Shown: positions 1 through 6,231 of the stretch, one piece after another | Layout of the letters: every line of letters starts with the position of its first letter | How positions within the stretch are numbered: position 1 is the stretch's first letter | Translations under genes and position numbers: made by a program | Assembly (NCBI GenBank): GCA_019136395.1 | Contig: JAGVUH010000051.1 | Coordinates: 1 to 6,231 of the forward strand | Source of the DNA: Gammaproteobacteria bacterium | Lineage (GTDB): Bacteria; Pseudomonadota; Gammaproteobacteria; Chromatiales; Chromatiaceae | Reading direction: 5' to 3' | DNA length: 6,231 nucleotides | Notes under the pieces: generated by a model | What the model was told of the DNA's origin: nothing | Database searches by the model: none | The model's input: only the letters and a program-made list of their open reading frames with translations

Positions 1-1452
1 CAGGCGCGTCTTGCCCAGCCCGCGGGCTTCGGCGAGCAGCCCTTTCTGCGCGTGCAGAAGGCCCAGGCGCGGCTCGATCTCCAGGCCCTTCTGCGGGGAC
101 GCCTGGAACTGGGCGCACTCCTGGGTACCGGATGGAGCCTCCATCTGATCCGTGCCCCTGATGGCCGGACCAACTGGGAGGAGTGGCGGGGACCGGTCAT
201 GGAGCGGCCGTTGGCGGTCCAACCCCTGCCGGGGTCCTTGCGTGCCGCCTGGGAGGACGAGGACCCGGAAGCCAGCCCACTGCCGGAGGCAACGGGCGAG
301 GGCCTGGTCCTGACCGGGGTGCGAATCCTGTGGGACGACCAGGAAAACGGGAACCAGTTGATCCTGGACGATCTGGGGGTGCGGATCCCGCAACTTGATC
401 CGGACGGCCCGCTGGACCTGAACCTGACCGGCCAGATTGCCGAACTGGGGCGGGGGCGGCCCGCCCGCCTGACCCTGGAGGCCCGGACCCGCTTGCCCGC
501 CGCCGACCAGCACCTGGTGCTCAACCCCTTTGTCTTGCGCCTGGATGAGCTGGCCCTCGGGGAGCGCTACCAGGCCCAGGCCGAACTGCGTGGCAGCCTG
601 ACGGCCGATCTCCCGGCGGCCGCCTATCGCGTCTCCGGGCTCGATCTGACGATGGATGCCAGCGGTGGGACCCCGTCCGGCAAGCCCCTCAGGCTCACCG
701 GTCAGGGAGAACTGGACTATGACGCCCGGGCGCGCACCCTGGCGGTGCGGGATCTGGTCCTGGAGAGCGGTACCTTGCGGGCGCGGGGCTTGGTCACGGC
801 CAGCGGCCTGGACGAGCAGCCCGACTGGCGGGGCCATCTCGCTCTGGTGCCTGTGGATGCCCTCGCCTGGGTGAAGGAACTGGGGCTGTCGCTCCCATCC
901 ATGGCGGACCCGGCGGCCCTCTCCCGCTTGACCCTGGCCAGCGACTGGCGGTGGACCGAGGGTCGCCTGGACCTGAACGGGCTGGACCTGGGCCTGGACC
1001 AGACCCGGGTGACGGGCAGTTGGTCATGGGTGCCAGGGGGGCCTGATCGCCATACCTTCGACCTCAAGGCGGATCAGCTCGTCCTGGACAACTATCTGCC
1101 GCCAGCGACCGTCGCCAGTGTGGAGCCTGGCCTGGAACCTGGTTTGGCCCCCGGCCTGGACCCTGAGTCCGAGTCTGGCATCGCCCGTAAGTCGGCGAAG
1201 GCCCCCGAAATGCCATTCCTGGTGCGGCTGCTGATCGCCGAGTCGGTCGCCCAAACATCAACTACGCCTCCACCGCCGGTCAAGGAACCACGGGCCCGGG
1301 CTTGGGATGCGGTTGCCCTGGATGGACAGGTACGGGTTGGCCTCCTGACCTGGCGGGGCCTGAAGTTTGGCGAGTTCGACGGCCACCTCAGCGGTCAGGA
1401 CGGCCAGTTTCAGCTCCGGGAGCGGGTAGCCCGCTTCTATAGCCCCGCCTGA
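1..1452 (+). pseudogene. AsmA family protein, N-terminal/central part (5'-truncated by window, frame broken at its 3' end)
   Basis: AsmA-family proteins are envelope proteins, usually anchored in the inner membrane with a long periplasmic body, linked to outer-membrane assembly or lipid transport. The frame is open from base 1, so the true start and membrane anchor lie upstream; the GTG at 52 is internal. Counting from base 1, residues 17-62 match the AsmA N-terminal pattern: a run of layered beta-strand repeats ending in an LxLIRxxDGRTNW motif (DGRTNW at 54-59). The rest alternates G/L/D-rich strands, as expected for this fold. Residues 375-388 form a low-complexity (E/A/D)PGL repeat linker. 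The family-like sequence stops at residue 480 (Tyr, 1438-1440); three more codons then lead to TGA at 1450-1452. The AsmA C-terminal region resumes in another frame at 1446, so this is one broken gene rather than two. The call to family is firm; the exact function is unknown. Confidence 0.82.
1123..1164 (+). repeat. short (E/A/D)PGL tandem repeat within the AsmA-like gene
   Basis: Three 12-base units, each encoding (E/A)PGL, are followed by a partial DP unit. They carry a recurring CCTGG-type core at DNA level. They form a proline/glycine/acid-rich linker between predicted strand-rich segments, probably disordered. Such imperfect 12-mers can expand or contract in frame. Confidence 0.6.
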
Positions 1453-2051
1453 GCGGCCGCGCCGATCTGGAGGTGGACCTGGAGGCACAGGGCCTGGCCC
1501 GGCCAGAGTTGGTGGCCAGTCTGTCGGGCCGGGCGGCCCTGCGGATGCCCGAGGGCGAGCTCCAGGGTTTTGACCTGGAGGGTCTCGTGCAGACCGTCGA
1601 GGCGCAGCTGCGTGGTCAGGCCAAGCCTGCCAAGCCCACCGGGAGCGGCCGGACGCGTTTCACCCAGCTCCAGGCCACGGCCCACATTGAGCGGGGGATT
1701 CTGGAGACCAAGGACCTGCGCGTGGCAACGGGCCATTTTCAGGCTAGTGGCACAGGTCAGATCAACCTGCCACGGGAGGAACTGGACCTGACCCTCGTGG
1801 CGCGGGTGGACCAGGCACCGGCCGGTAGTACCCTGGAGCAGATCAAGGGGATTGCCATCCCGGTGCGCATCCTGGGTAACTTCCAGTTCCCGGAATATCG
1901 GTTGGACCCCGGCCAGGTGATCGAGGAACTGGCGCGGCGGCGGCTGCAGCGGGAATTGGGCGGGTCCGAGGGCAACGCCCTGCAGCAATTGGAGCAGCGC
2001 ACCGGCATCCGGGGTCTGGAGCAAGGCCTGAAGTCACTCCTGGGGCGTTGA
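1443..2051 (+). pseudogene. AsmA family protein, C-terminal part (frame-shifted continuation)
   Basis: This frame is open from just after a TAG at 1440-1442 to TGA 2049-2051. From 1446 it reads RLSGRADLEVDLEAQG, the usual entry to the AsmA C-terminal domain, then LRMPEGELQGFDL, a strand-rich stretch around RGILETKDLRVATGHF, and the terminal GIAIPVRILGNFQFPEYRLDP pattern typical of the family. It lacks its own signal peptide or membrane anchor, so an independent gene is unlikely. A GTG at 1473 could be called as a start, but no convincing ribosome site precedes it. In intact relatives I would expect roughly 35-45 more residues (from memory of the family) between the Tyr at 1438-1440 and the RLSGR segment. 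The junction therefore looks like a non-triplet deletion rather than a single-base slip. The stop codon overlaps the mutY start (TGATG). Confidence 0.8.
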
Positions 2052-3145
2052 TGGCCCGAGATGGCGCCGATTTTGCCCGGCGGGTTCTCGCCTGGTTCGA
2101 CCACCATGGCCGGCGGGACCTGCCCTGGCAGCGGGACCCCAGCCCCTATCGGGTCTGGGTCTCGGAAATCATGTTGCAGCAGACTCAGGTCACCACGGTC
2201 ATCCCCTACTTCGAGCACTTCATGAGCCGCTTCCCCACCATCGGCGCTCTGGCCCGGGCCGAGGTGGATGAAGTCATGGCCCTCTGGGCGGGGCTGGGCT
2301 ACTACGCCCGGGCGCGCAACCTGCACCGGGCCGCCCGGTTGCTGGAGGACCAGCATGGTGGGCGTTTTCCCCTGACCCTGGCGGAAGTCCAGGCGCTGCC
2401 GGGGGTTGGCCGCTCCACCGCCGGGGCCATCCTGTCCCTGGCTGGCGGGCAGCGTCACCCCATCCTGGACGGCAACGTCAAGCGGGTGCTGAGCCGCCAC
2501 CGGCTGATTGACGGCTGGCCCGGCCAGCCCGATGTCCTGGCCCGGTTGTGGGCCCTGGCCGAGGCCCTGACCCCGGCCGAGCGCACCGGCGCCTACAACC
2601 AGGCCATGATGGACCTGGGGGCCACCCTCTGTACCCGCAACCGGCCGGGGTGCGATCGCTGTCCCCTGGCGACGGATTGCCTGGCCCTGGCCCAGGGCCA
2701 GGTCATGGCCTATCCCCGCCCTCGATCACCCCGGGCCCTACCACGCCGCGCCATCCAGTTTCTACTCCTGCGCAACCCACGTGGGGAATTGTTGCTGGAA
2801 CTTCGTCCGCCCGCCGGCATTTGGGGCGGTCTGTGGAGCCTGCCCCAGTGCGCGGCTGATGAGCAACCGGCTAACTGGTGTCGCGCCCATCTAGGCACCG
2901 ACGCGATCCTGGTTGAAAAGCTGCCCCCCCGCCGTCATACCTTCAGCCACTTCGAATTGGAGATGCGCCCGGTGCGGCTGCTCCTGTCGGATGACCCCGT
3001 AAACGTAGCCGAAGGCGATTGCCACGTATGGCGGCGCCCCGATGAACTATCTGACCTGGGTTTCCCCGCCCCCGTTTCGCGTTTGCTGCGTGACCTGGGT
3101 GTCCTGGAGGCCAGGGCCCACCAGCCGCGCCAGGATGCCCCCTGA
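2051..3145 (+). CDS. mutY: A/G-specific adenine DNA glycosylase MutY
   Basis: MutY excises adenine mispaired with 8-oxoguanine (or G), starting base-excision repair and preventing G:C to T:A transversions. The 364-residue product is close to the E. coli length (350). The helix-hairpin-helix domain holds the catalytic Glu39 in VWVSEIMLQQTQ and the hairpin LPGVGRSTAGAIL followed by ILDGNVKRV with catalytic Asp140. The [4Fe-4S] ligands are Cys194, Cys201, Cys204 and Cys210 (C-x6-C-x2-C-x5-C). The C-terminal Nudix-like domain that reads 8-oxoG includes WGGLWSLPQ and RRHTFSHFELE. I chose ATG 2051 over the in-frame TTG at 2048 because it gives the usual N-terminus and overlaps the previous stop as TGATG, suggesting translational coupling. 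yggX follows after 32 bases. All catalytic and cluster residues are present, so the gene looks functional. Confidence 0.97.
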   Translation: MARDGADFARRVLAWFDHHGRRDLPWQRDPSPYRVWVSEIMLQQTQVTTVIPYFEHFMSRFPTIGALARAEVDEVMALWAGLGYYARARNLHRAARLLEDQHGGRFPLTLAEVQALPGVGRSTAGAILSLAGGQRHPILDGNVKRVLSRHRLIDGWPGQPDVLARLWALAEALTPAERTGAYNQAMMDLGATLCTRNRPGCDRCPLATDCLALAQGQVMAYPRPRSPRALPRRAIQFLLLRNPRGELLLELRPPAGIWGGLWSLPQCAADEQPANWCRAHLGTDAILVEKLPPRRHTFSHFELEMRPVRLLLSDDPVNVAEGDCHVWRRPDELSDLGFPAPVSRLLRDLGVLEARAHQPRQDAP

Positions 3146-3177
3146 CGTTGCCCCTTTCATAGAGAGTGTGACCCCCT

Positions 3178-3450
3178 ATGACACGCATGGTGACTTGTAT
3201 CAAACTGGGACGCGAGGCCGAGGGCCTGGACCGTCCGCCTTACCCCGGTGATCTTGGCAAGCGCATCTTCGATCAGGTATCCCGCCAGGCCTGGCAGGAT
3301 TGGCTACGTCACCAGACGATGCTCATCAACGAGAACCGTCTCAGTCCCATGGATCCCAAGGCTCGTAAGTTTCTGGAGGAACAGATGGAAAAATTTTTCT
3401 TTGGCGACGGCAGCGCCCCGCCGCCGGATTACCGCCCACCCGCTGCTTGA
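3178..3450 (+). CDS. yggX: Fe(II)-trafficking / oxidative damage protection protein YggX
   Basis: YggX is a small cytoplasmic protein linked to iron handling that protects Fe-S clusters and DNA from oxidative damage. The 90-residue product matches the usual family length (about 90). Hallmarks are Cys7 near the N-terminus, REAEGLD (12-18), [10 protein letters not shown] (22-31), W-x2-W followed by [11 protein letters not shown] (45-55), and a C-terminal helix with [14 protein letters not shown] 3178 is chosen because it puts the conserved Cys at position 7, as in E. coli; the internal ATG at 3187 would remove three residues. Only a weak AGAGAG purine run (3161-3166) precedes it, so translation may depend on coupling to mutY 32 bases upstream. 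The mutY-yggX order is conserved in gammaproteobacteria and fits a shared role, since MutY is itself an Fe-S enzyme. Confidence 0.96.
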   Translation: MTRMVTCIKLGREAEGLDRPPYPGDLGKRIFDQVSRQAWQDWLRHQTMLINENRLSPMDPKARKFLEEQMEKFFFGDGSAPPPDYRPPAA

Positions 3451-3475
3451 CGCGCCACCCTGACTCAGGTGTAAT
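3447..3475 (+). promoter_or_regulatory. sigma70-type promoter for tRNA-Phe
   Basis: A TTGACG -35 box (3447-3452, 5 of 6 consensus bases) and a TGTAAT -10 box (3470-3475, 5 of 6) are separated by 17 bases. A G/C-rich discriminator (ACGCGGCC) follows, as at stable-RNA promoters under stringent control. Transcription would start near 3481-3485, about 10 bases before the mature tRNA. The -35 box overlaps the yggX stop codon (TGA 3448-3450). Readthrough from mutY-yggX is also possible, as no terminator intervenes. Confidence 0.72.
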
Positions 3476-3492
3476 ACGCGGCCTGTCACGAG

Positions 3493-3568
<76 letters not shown>

Positions 3569-3716
3569 TATTAGCTGATTCAAATCATTCGGTTAGAGTG
3601 TAATAGCCTACTTGGCTGCCTACCCTGTTCACCCTACACGTTAAAAAGCTTTCCAGGTCCTTACCGAATTACGTTAAACGATCGAGTTGATCCATTCTGC
3701 ATGCCAGCTTGATTCG
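3569..3716 (+). other. AT-richer intergenic stretch between tRNA-Phe and its terminator
   Basis: These 148 bases hold no convincing protein gene on either strand and are clearly less GC-rich than the flanking genes. Visible details are a TGTAAT (3599-3604) identical to the tRNA promoter -10 box but with only a poor -35 candidate (CTGATT, 18 bases upstream), and a direct repeat ACGTTAAA at 3638-3645 and 3671-3678. The stretch is most simply the trailer of the tRNA precursor; a small RNA gene cannot be excluded. Confidence 0.5.
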
Positions 3717-3739
3717 AAACCCGCTACGGCGGGTTTTTT
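3717..3739 (+). terminator. intrinsic terminator downstream of tRNA-Phe
   Basis: An 8-bp perfect stem AAACCCGC (3717-3724) / GCGGGTTT (3729-3736) is capped by TACG, a UNCG-class tetraloop closed by C-G, which is exceptionally stable. It merges into a run of six T (3734-3739). The polarity serves + strand transcription; the minus side has only three T after the stem. It closes the tRNA transcript and insulates tig. Confidence 0.9.
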
Positions 3740-3768
3740 GTTGTACGGGCGACTACGGTACCGCTTGG

Positions 3769-3798
3769 CTGGCACCCATCTGGCTAGCTGGCTATACT
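3769..3798 (+). promoter_or_regulatory. probable sigma70 promoter for tig
   Basis: The -10 box TATACT (3793-3798) matches 5 of 6 consensus bases. The best -35 candidate is CTGGCA (3769-3774, 4 of 6) with an 18-base spacer. A G/C-rich stretch (GCGCGC) follows the -10 box. It lies just after the terminator at 3717-3739 and gives a leader of about 125 bases before the tig ATG. It would be expected to drive tig and probably clpP. Confidence 0.5.
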
Positions 3799-3896
3799 TG
3801 CGCGCTTGGTAACCGCATTCACCAGGCGGTTTCGCCCCCTGACGAAATTTGATGAATTGCCCCTGACCGCCGATCCGGGCTCTATGCCAGATGGGT
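3774..3896. repeat. 11-bp perfect inverted repeat bracketing the tig promoter -10 box and leader
   Basis: ACCCATCTGGC at 3774-3784 is the exact reverse complement of GCCAGATGGGT at 3886-3896, with 101 bases between them. The left arm falls in the promoter spacer, upstream of the expected transcript start, so the pair would act as DNA sites (for example two half-sites or looping operators) rather than as an RNA stem, unless transcripts start further upstream. No function is known. Confidence 0.5.
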
Positions 3897-3930
3897 CCCT
3901 GGGGCGCTACCCTTGAGAGACCAGACGAAG

Positions 3931-5229
3931 ATGCAAGTATCAGTGGAGAATGGAGCCGGGCTCGAACGGCGCCTGACGGTTGCCCTGGAGCCGGAGCGGA
4001 TCGAGAGCGCGGTGGAGAACCGTCTGCGCGATTTCTCCCGTTCTGCACGCCTGCCCGGATTCCGCCCGGGTAAGGTCCCGGTGAGGATGTTGCGTCAGCG
4101 TTATGGCGAACAGATTCGCAGTGAGGTGGTCGGGGAGTTGGTGCAATCCACCTTCGGTGAGGCCCTGGTCCAGGAAGGCCTCAATCCCGTGGCTCAGCCA
4201 ACCTTCGATCTGGACATGGATCCCAAGGAGAGGCGTTATGCCTACACCGCCACCTTCGAGATCCTGCCGGCGTTTGAGCTAGGTTCCATGACCGGCAAGC
4301 GGGTGCAGCGTCCCGTGGTGGAACTTCAGGATGCTGATCTGGAGGCCCTGATCGAGCGCCTCCAGGAGCAGCGCAAGACCTACGACGAGGTCGAGCGCCC
4401 TGCTCAGGACGGTGACCGCCTCAGGATCAGCTTCACGGGCACCCTGGGCGGAGAAGAAGAACCCTTTCCCGGGGGCACCGGCAACAATCTGCAGTTGATC
4501 TTGGGGAGCGGCCAGATGATTCCTGGCTTTGAGGCCGGTCTGGTCGGCGCCGCCGCCGGTGAGGAGCGGGTTTTGGAACTCAGCTTCCCCGACAACTACC
4601 ATGCCGAGCACCTCAAGGGTAAGGCTGCGTCCTTCGCCGTGACCGTGCATGCCGTGGCGGAGCCCAAGCTGCCCGCGGTCGATGCCGATTTCGCCAAGGC
4701 CTTCGGGGTCGAGGATGGCGATCTGGAGCGTTTCCGCCAGGATGTTCGGGCTAACATGAGCCGCGAACTCAAGCAGCGCGTCGATGCCCGGGTCAAGGCC
4801 CAGGTCATGGATCTGTTGCTGGAGGCCAACCCGATCGAAATCCCCCAGGCGCTGATCAATCAGGAGATCCAGACCCTGAAGGAGCAGATGCGTCAGAATC
4901 TGCGGGGCAGTCCGAAGATCGAGCTTCCCGACCATCTCTTTGCGGACAACGCCCGGCGACGCGTCGCCCTGGGTCTGGTGCTGGCGCAGGTGGTCAAGTC
5001 CAACCAGCTCAAGGCGGACCCGGCGCGGGTCCGCGAGGCCGTGGAGGACATGGCGTCGACCTACGAAAACCCCCAGGAAGTGGTTGATTTCTATTATAGC
5101 AACAAGGACCAGCTGGCCTCGGTCGAGGCCCTGGCCCTGGAAGGGCAGGTGGTGGACTGGGTCCTGACCCAGGTCGAGGTCGAAGACCAGCCCCAGAGTT
5201 TCCAGGAACTGATGGGTCCCGCCGCCTGA
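3931..5229 (+). CDS. tig: trigger factor, ribosome-associated chaperone and peptidyl-prolyl isomerase
   Basis: Trigger factor docks at the ribosome exit tunnel, shields nascent chains and has peptidyl-prolyl cis/trans isomerase activity. The 432 residues equal the E. coli length. The N-terminal ribosome-binding domain carries the signature GFRPGKVP at 43-50, collinear with the E. coli GFRKGKVP loop. The FKBP-type PPIase domain spans about 161-242, with ISFTG and [13 protein letters not shown]. The helical C-terminal domain that forms the chaperone arms follows, with [12 protein letters not shown] and NQLKAD. ATG 3931 is chosen over the in-frame TTG at 3913 because it begins MQVSVE, the standard N-terminus, and a GACGAAG purine run sits just before it. 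clpP starts 32 bases after the stop, so the two are probably cotranscribed. No lesion is seen. Confidence 0.97.
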   Translation: MQVSVENGAGLERRLTVALEPERIESAVENRLRDFSRSARLPGFRPGKVPVRMLRQRYGEQIRSEVVGELVQSTFGEALVQEGLNPVAQPTFDLDMDPKERRYAYTATFEILPAFELGSMTGKRVQRPVVELQDADLEALIERLQEQRKTYDEVERPAQDGDRLRISFTGTLGGEEEPFPGGTGNNLQLILGSGQMIPGFEAGLVGAAAGEERVLELSFPDNYHAEHLKGKAASFAVTVHAVAEPKLPAVDADFAKAFGVEDGDLERFRQDVRANMSRELKQRVDARVKAQVMDLLLEANPIEIPQALINQEIQTLKEQMRQNLRGSPKIELPDHLFADNARRRVALGLVLAQVVKSNQLKADPARVREAVEDMASTYENPQEVVDFYYSNKDQLASVEALALEGQVVDWVLTQVEVEDQPQSFQELMGPAA

Positions 5230-5261
5230 TCCGTTGCCCTTATCGGTCCTTGAAGAATCTC

Positions 5262-5907
5262 ATGACGCATAACCCGATCACCGCCGCCCACATGGCCTGG
5301 AATCCCCAGGGCCTGGGGCTGATCCCCATGGTTGTCGAGCAGACCGCCCGGGGCGAGCGCGCCTACGACATCTATTCCCGGCTGCTCAAGGAGCGGGTCA
5401 TCTTCCTCGTCGGCCCCGTCGAGGACCAGATGGCCAACCTGGTCGTGGCCCAGCTCCTCTTCCTGGAATCCGAGAATCCGGATAAGGATATCCATCTCTA
5501 CATCAATTCCCCCGGGGGGGCCGTGACCGCCGGTCTGGCCATCTATGACACCATGCGCTTCATCCGCCCGGACGTGAGCACCATGTGTATTGGCCAGGCG
5601 GCCAGCATGGGGGCCTTGCTGCTGGCGGGTGGAGCGGCAGGCAAGCGTTATGCCTTGCCTCATTCCCGGATGATGATCCAGTGGCTTTCAGGGCCAGGCG
5701 ACGGATATCGATATCCATGCCCGGGAGATCCTGCACATTCGCGACCAGCTCAACCAGATCCTTGCCCACCATACCGGCCAGCCGGTGGAAAAGGTGGCGG
5801 AGGATACAGAGCGTGACCGCTTCATGGGGCCAGAGGACTCCGTGGCCTATGGCTTGATCGACAAGGTCCTGCAGCAGCGCTCGGTGCCCAAGGCGGTTAA
5901 ATCCTGA
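5262..5907 (+). pseudogene. clpP: ATP-dependent Clp protease proteolytic subunit ClpP, frameshifted by an apparent 11-nt deletion
   Basis: ClpP is the serine protease that forms the double-heptamer chamber fed by ClpX or ClpA. ATG 5262 is preceded by GAAGA (5252-5256); an ATG at 5292 is an alternative, and the segment between them may be propeptide. The frame gives a normal ClpP through INSPGG (81-86), the nucleophile Ser115 in GQAASMGA (codon 5604-5606) and ALPHSRMMI. After 5680 the frame is lost: it continues as unrelated residues to TGA 5814-5816. A second frame resumes at 5683 with [16 protein letters not shown] and runs through DTERDRF (catalytic Asp codon 5815-5817) to TGA 5905-5907. 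The family sequence at the break is MIHQPLGGF. Restoring it needs 11 bases between 5680 and 5681, giving a 218-residue protein. The missing piece includes the catalytic His. As written the gene cannot make active ClpP; assembly error is a serious alternative. Confidence 0.9.
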
Positions 5908-5967
5908 TCACAAGGCTTGGTTGGAGGCAGTCGCGCCCCAAGGCCGGGCTATTGCCTCACTATCGTT

Positions 5968-6010
5968 CGTCCCTATTTCGGGGATGCGCGCTACTCGCAT
6001 GAGTACCGCG
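5968..6010 (+). promoter_or_regulatory. two abutting hairpins in the clpP-clpX intergenic leader
   Basis: Hairpin 1 (5968-5986) pairs CGTCCC with GGGATG (one G-U) around a 7-base loop. Hairpin 2 (5987-6010) pairs CGCGcTACTC with GAGTAcCGCG, nine pairs and one C-C mismatch, around loop GCAT. The second begins at the base after the first ends and lies 28 bases before the clpX ATG, just upstream of its ribosome site. No T-run follows, so these are not an intrinsic terminator. They might be a processing or stability element, or a DNA operator; the role is unproven. Confidence 0.45.
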
Positions 6011-6023
6011 GCATCCTACCGGC

Positions 6024-6028
6024 GGAGA
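6024..6028 (+). promoter_or_regulatory. ribosome binding site of clpX
   Basis: GGAGA at 6024-6028 lies 10 bases before the ATG at 6039 and is the only good Shine-Dalgarno match in this gap. It supports ATG 6039 as the start. Confidence 0.65.
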
Positions 6029-6038
6029 ACCCTTACTG

Positions 6039-6231
6039 ATGACGCAACGCAAGAGTGACGACGGAAAGCTTCTTTATTGCTCCTTCTGCGGCAAAAGCCA
6101 GCAGGAAGTGCGTAAGTTGATCGCCGGTCCTTCGGTCTTCATCTGTGACGAGTGCGTCGAACTCTGTAATGACATCATCCGCGAGGAGGTCGAAGAGACC
6201 GCGACCGAGACCACCAGCAAGCTTCCCAAGC
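6039..6231 (+). CDS. clpX: ATP-dependent Clp protease ATP-binding subunit ClpX (N-terminal part, runs off window)
   Basis: ClpX is the AAA+ unfoldase that recognises tagged substrates and threads them into ClpP. Sixty-four codons are present, covering the zinc-binding dimerisation domain: Cys14-x2-Cys17 (YCSFCGKSQ) and Cys36-x2-Cys39 ([13 protein letters not shown]), with [17 protein letters not shown] between and around them, nearly identical to E. coli ClpX. The start of the acidic linker ([10 protein letters not shown]) follows; the AAA+ module with Walker motifs lies beyond the window. Since no stop is reached, simple ORF finding misses this gene. It starts 131 bases after the clpP stop, similar to the spacing I recall for E. 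coli, where the two are cotranscribed. No strong promoter or terminator is visible in the gap, so an operon with clpP is likely. This portion shows no lesion. Confidence 0.96.
   Translation, partial: MTQRKSDDGKLLYCSFCGKSQQEVRKLIAGPSVFICDECVELCNDIIREEVEETATETTSKLPK

Noticed and set aside
1437..2500. Long minus-strand open frames opposite the AsmA-like gene and mutY
   Set aside because: They are antisense shadows of genuine coding sequence in a GC-rich genome. Their translations are low-complexity and unlike known families.
3770..3785. sigma54-like site: TGGCAC, five bases, TGGCT upstream of tig
   Set aside because: The GG and GC are in the right register, but the -12 element lacks TTGC, and a better sigma70 -10 box (TATACT) lies just downstream. 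No enhancer-binding protein gene or site is visible.
3674..4048. Minus-strand frame crossing the terminator and the tig start
   Set aside because: It runs through the terminator hairpin, the promoter and the 5' end of tig, with no family resemblance.
4279..4935. 218-residue minus-strand frame inside tig
   Set aside because: It lies wholly antisense to an intact trigger factor gene and has no recognisable domain.
5585..5857. Frame-2 open frame inside clpP
   Set aside because: It corresponds to neither of the two frames that encode ClpP (frame 3 before the break, frame 1 after it).
5683..5907. C-terminal clpP fragment as a separate gene
   Set aside because: It starts mid-domain without a start codon or ribosome site, and it is the direct continuation of the upstream half.
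5952..5979. Possible clpX promoter TTGCCT, 16 bases, TATTTC
   Set aside because: The -10 box matches only 3 of 6 consensus bases and the spacer is short; not enough to call.

Overview
This is a GC-rich window carrying housekeeping genes, all on the + strand. The protein families and gene order point to a gammaproteobacterium. The trigger factor, MutY and YggX align residue for residue with the Escherichia coli proteins as I recall them. The ClpP sequence and high GC would fit the Chromatiales (purple sulfur bacteria and relatives), but that is inference without a database search.

Left block (1-3568): an AsmA-family envelope protein gene whose 5' end lies outside the window and whose reading frame is broken near 1440-1452; mutY (A/G-mismatch adenine DNA glycosylase), overlapping the end of the asmA-like gene by one base; yggX (Fe(II)-trafficking / oxidative damage protection protein); and tRNA-Phe(GAA). 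The tRNA appears to have its own promoter, whose -35 box overlaps the yggX stop codon. MutY removes adenine mispaired with 8-oxoguanine, and YggX protects iron-sulfur proteins such as MutY itself, so this pair is a coherent oxidative-damage unit.

Middle gap (3569-3930): an AT-richer stretch, then a strong intrinsic terminator with a UACG tetraloop (3717-3739), then a probable sigma70 promoter (3769-3798) and a leader of about 125 bases in front of tig. An 11-bp perfect inverted repeat brackets the -10 box and most of the leader.

Right block (3931-6231): the classic protein quality-control order tig-clpP-clpX. Trigger factor folds nascent chains at the ribosome, and ClpX unfolds substrates into the ClpP protease chamber. 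tig is intact, clpX runs off the window after its zinc-binding domain, and clpP is frameshifted by an apparent 11-nt deletion that removes the catalytic histidine. Two adjoining hairpins lie in the clpP-clpX gap.

I see no new defence, mobile or CRISPR system. The notable points are the two frame-disrupting deletions (asmA-like and clpP) among otherwise intact genes, which are either assembly errors or real lesions, and several small regulatory structures.
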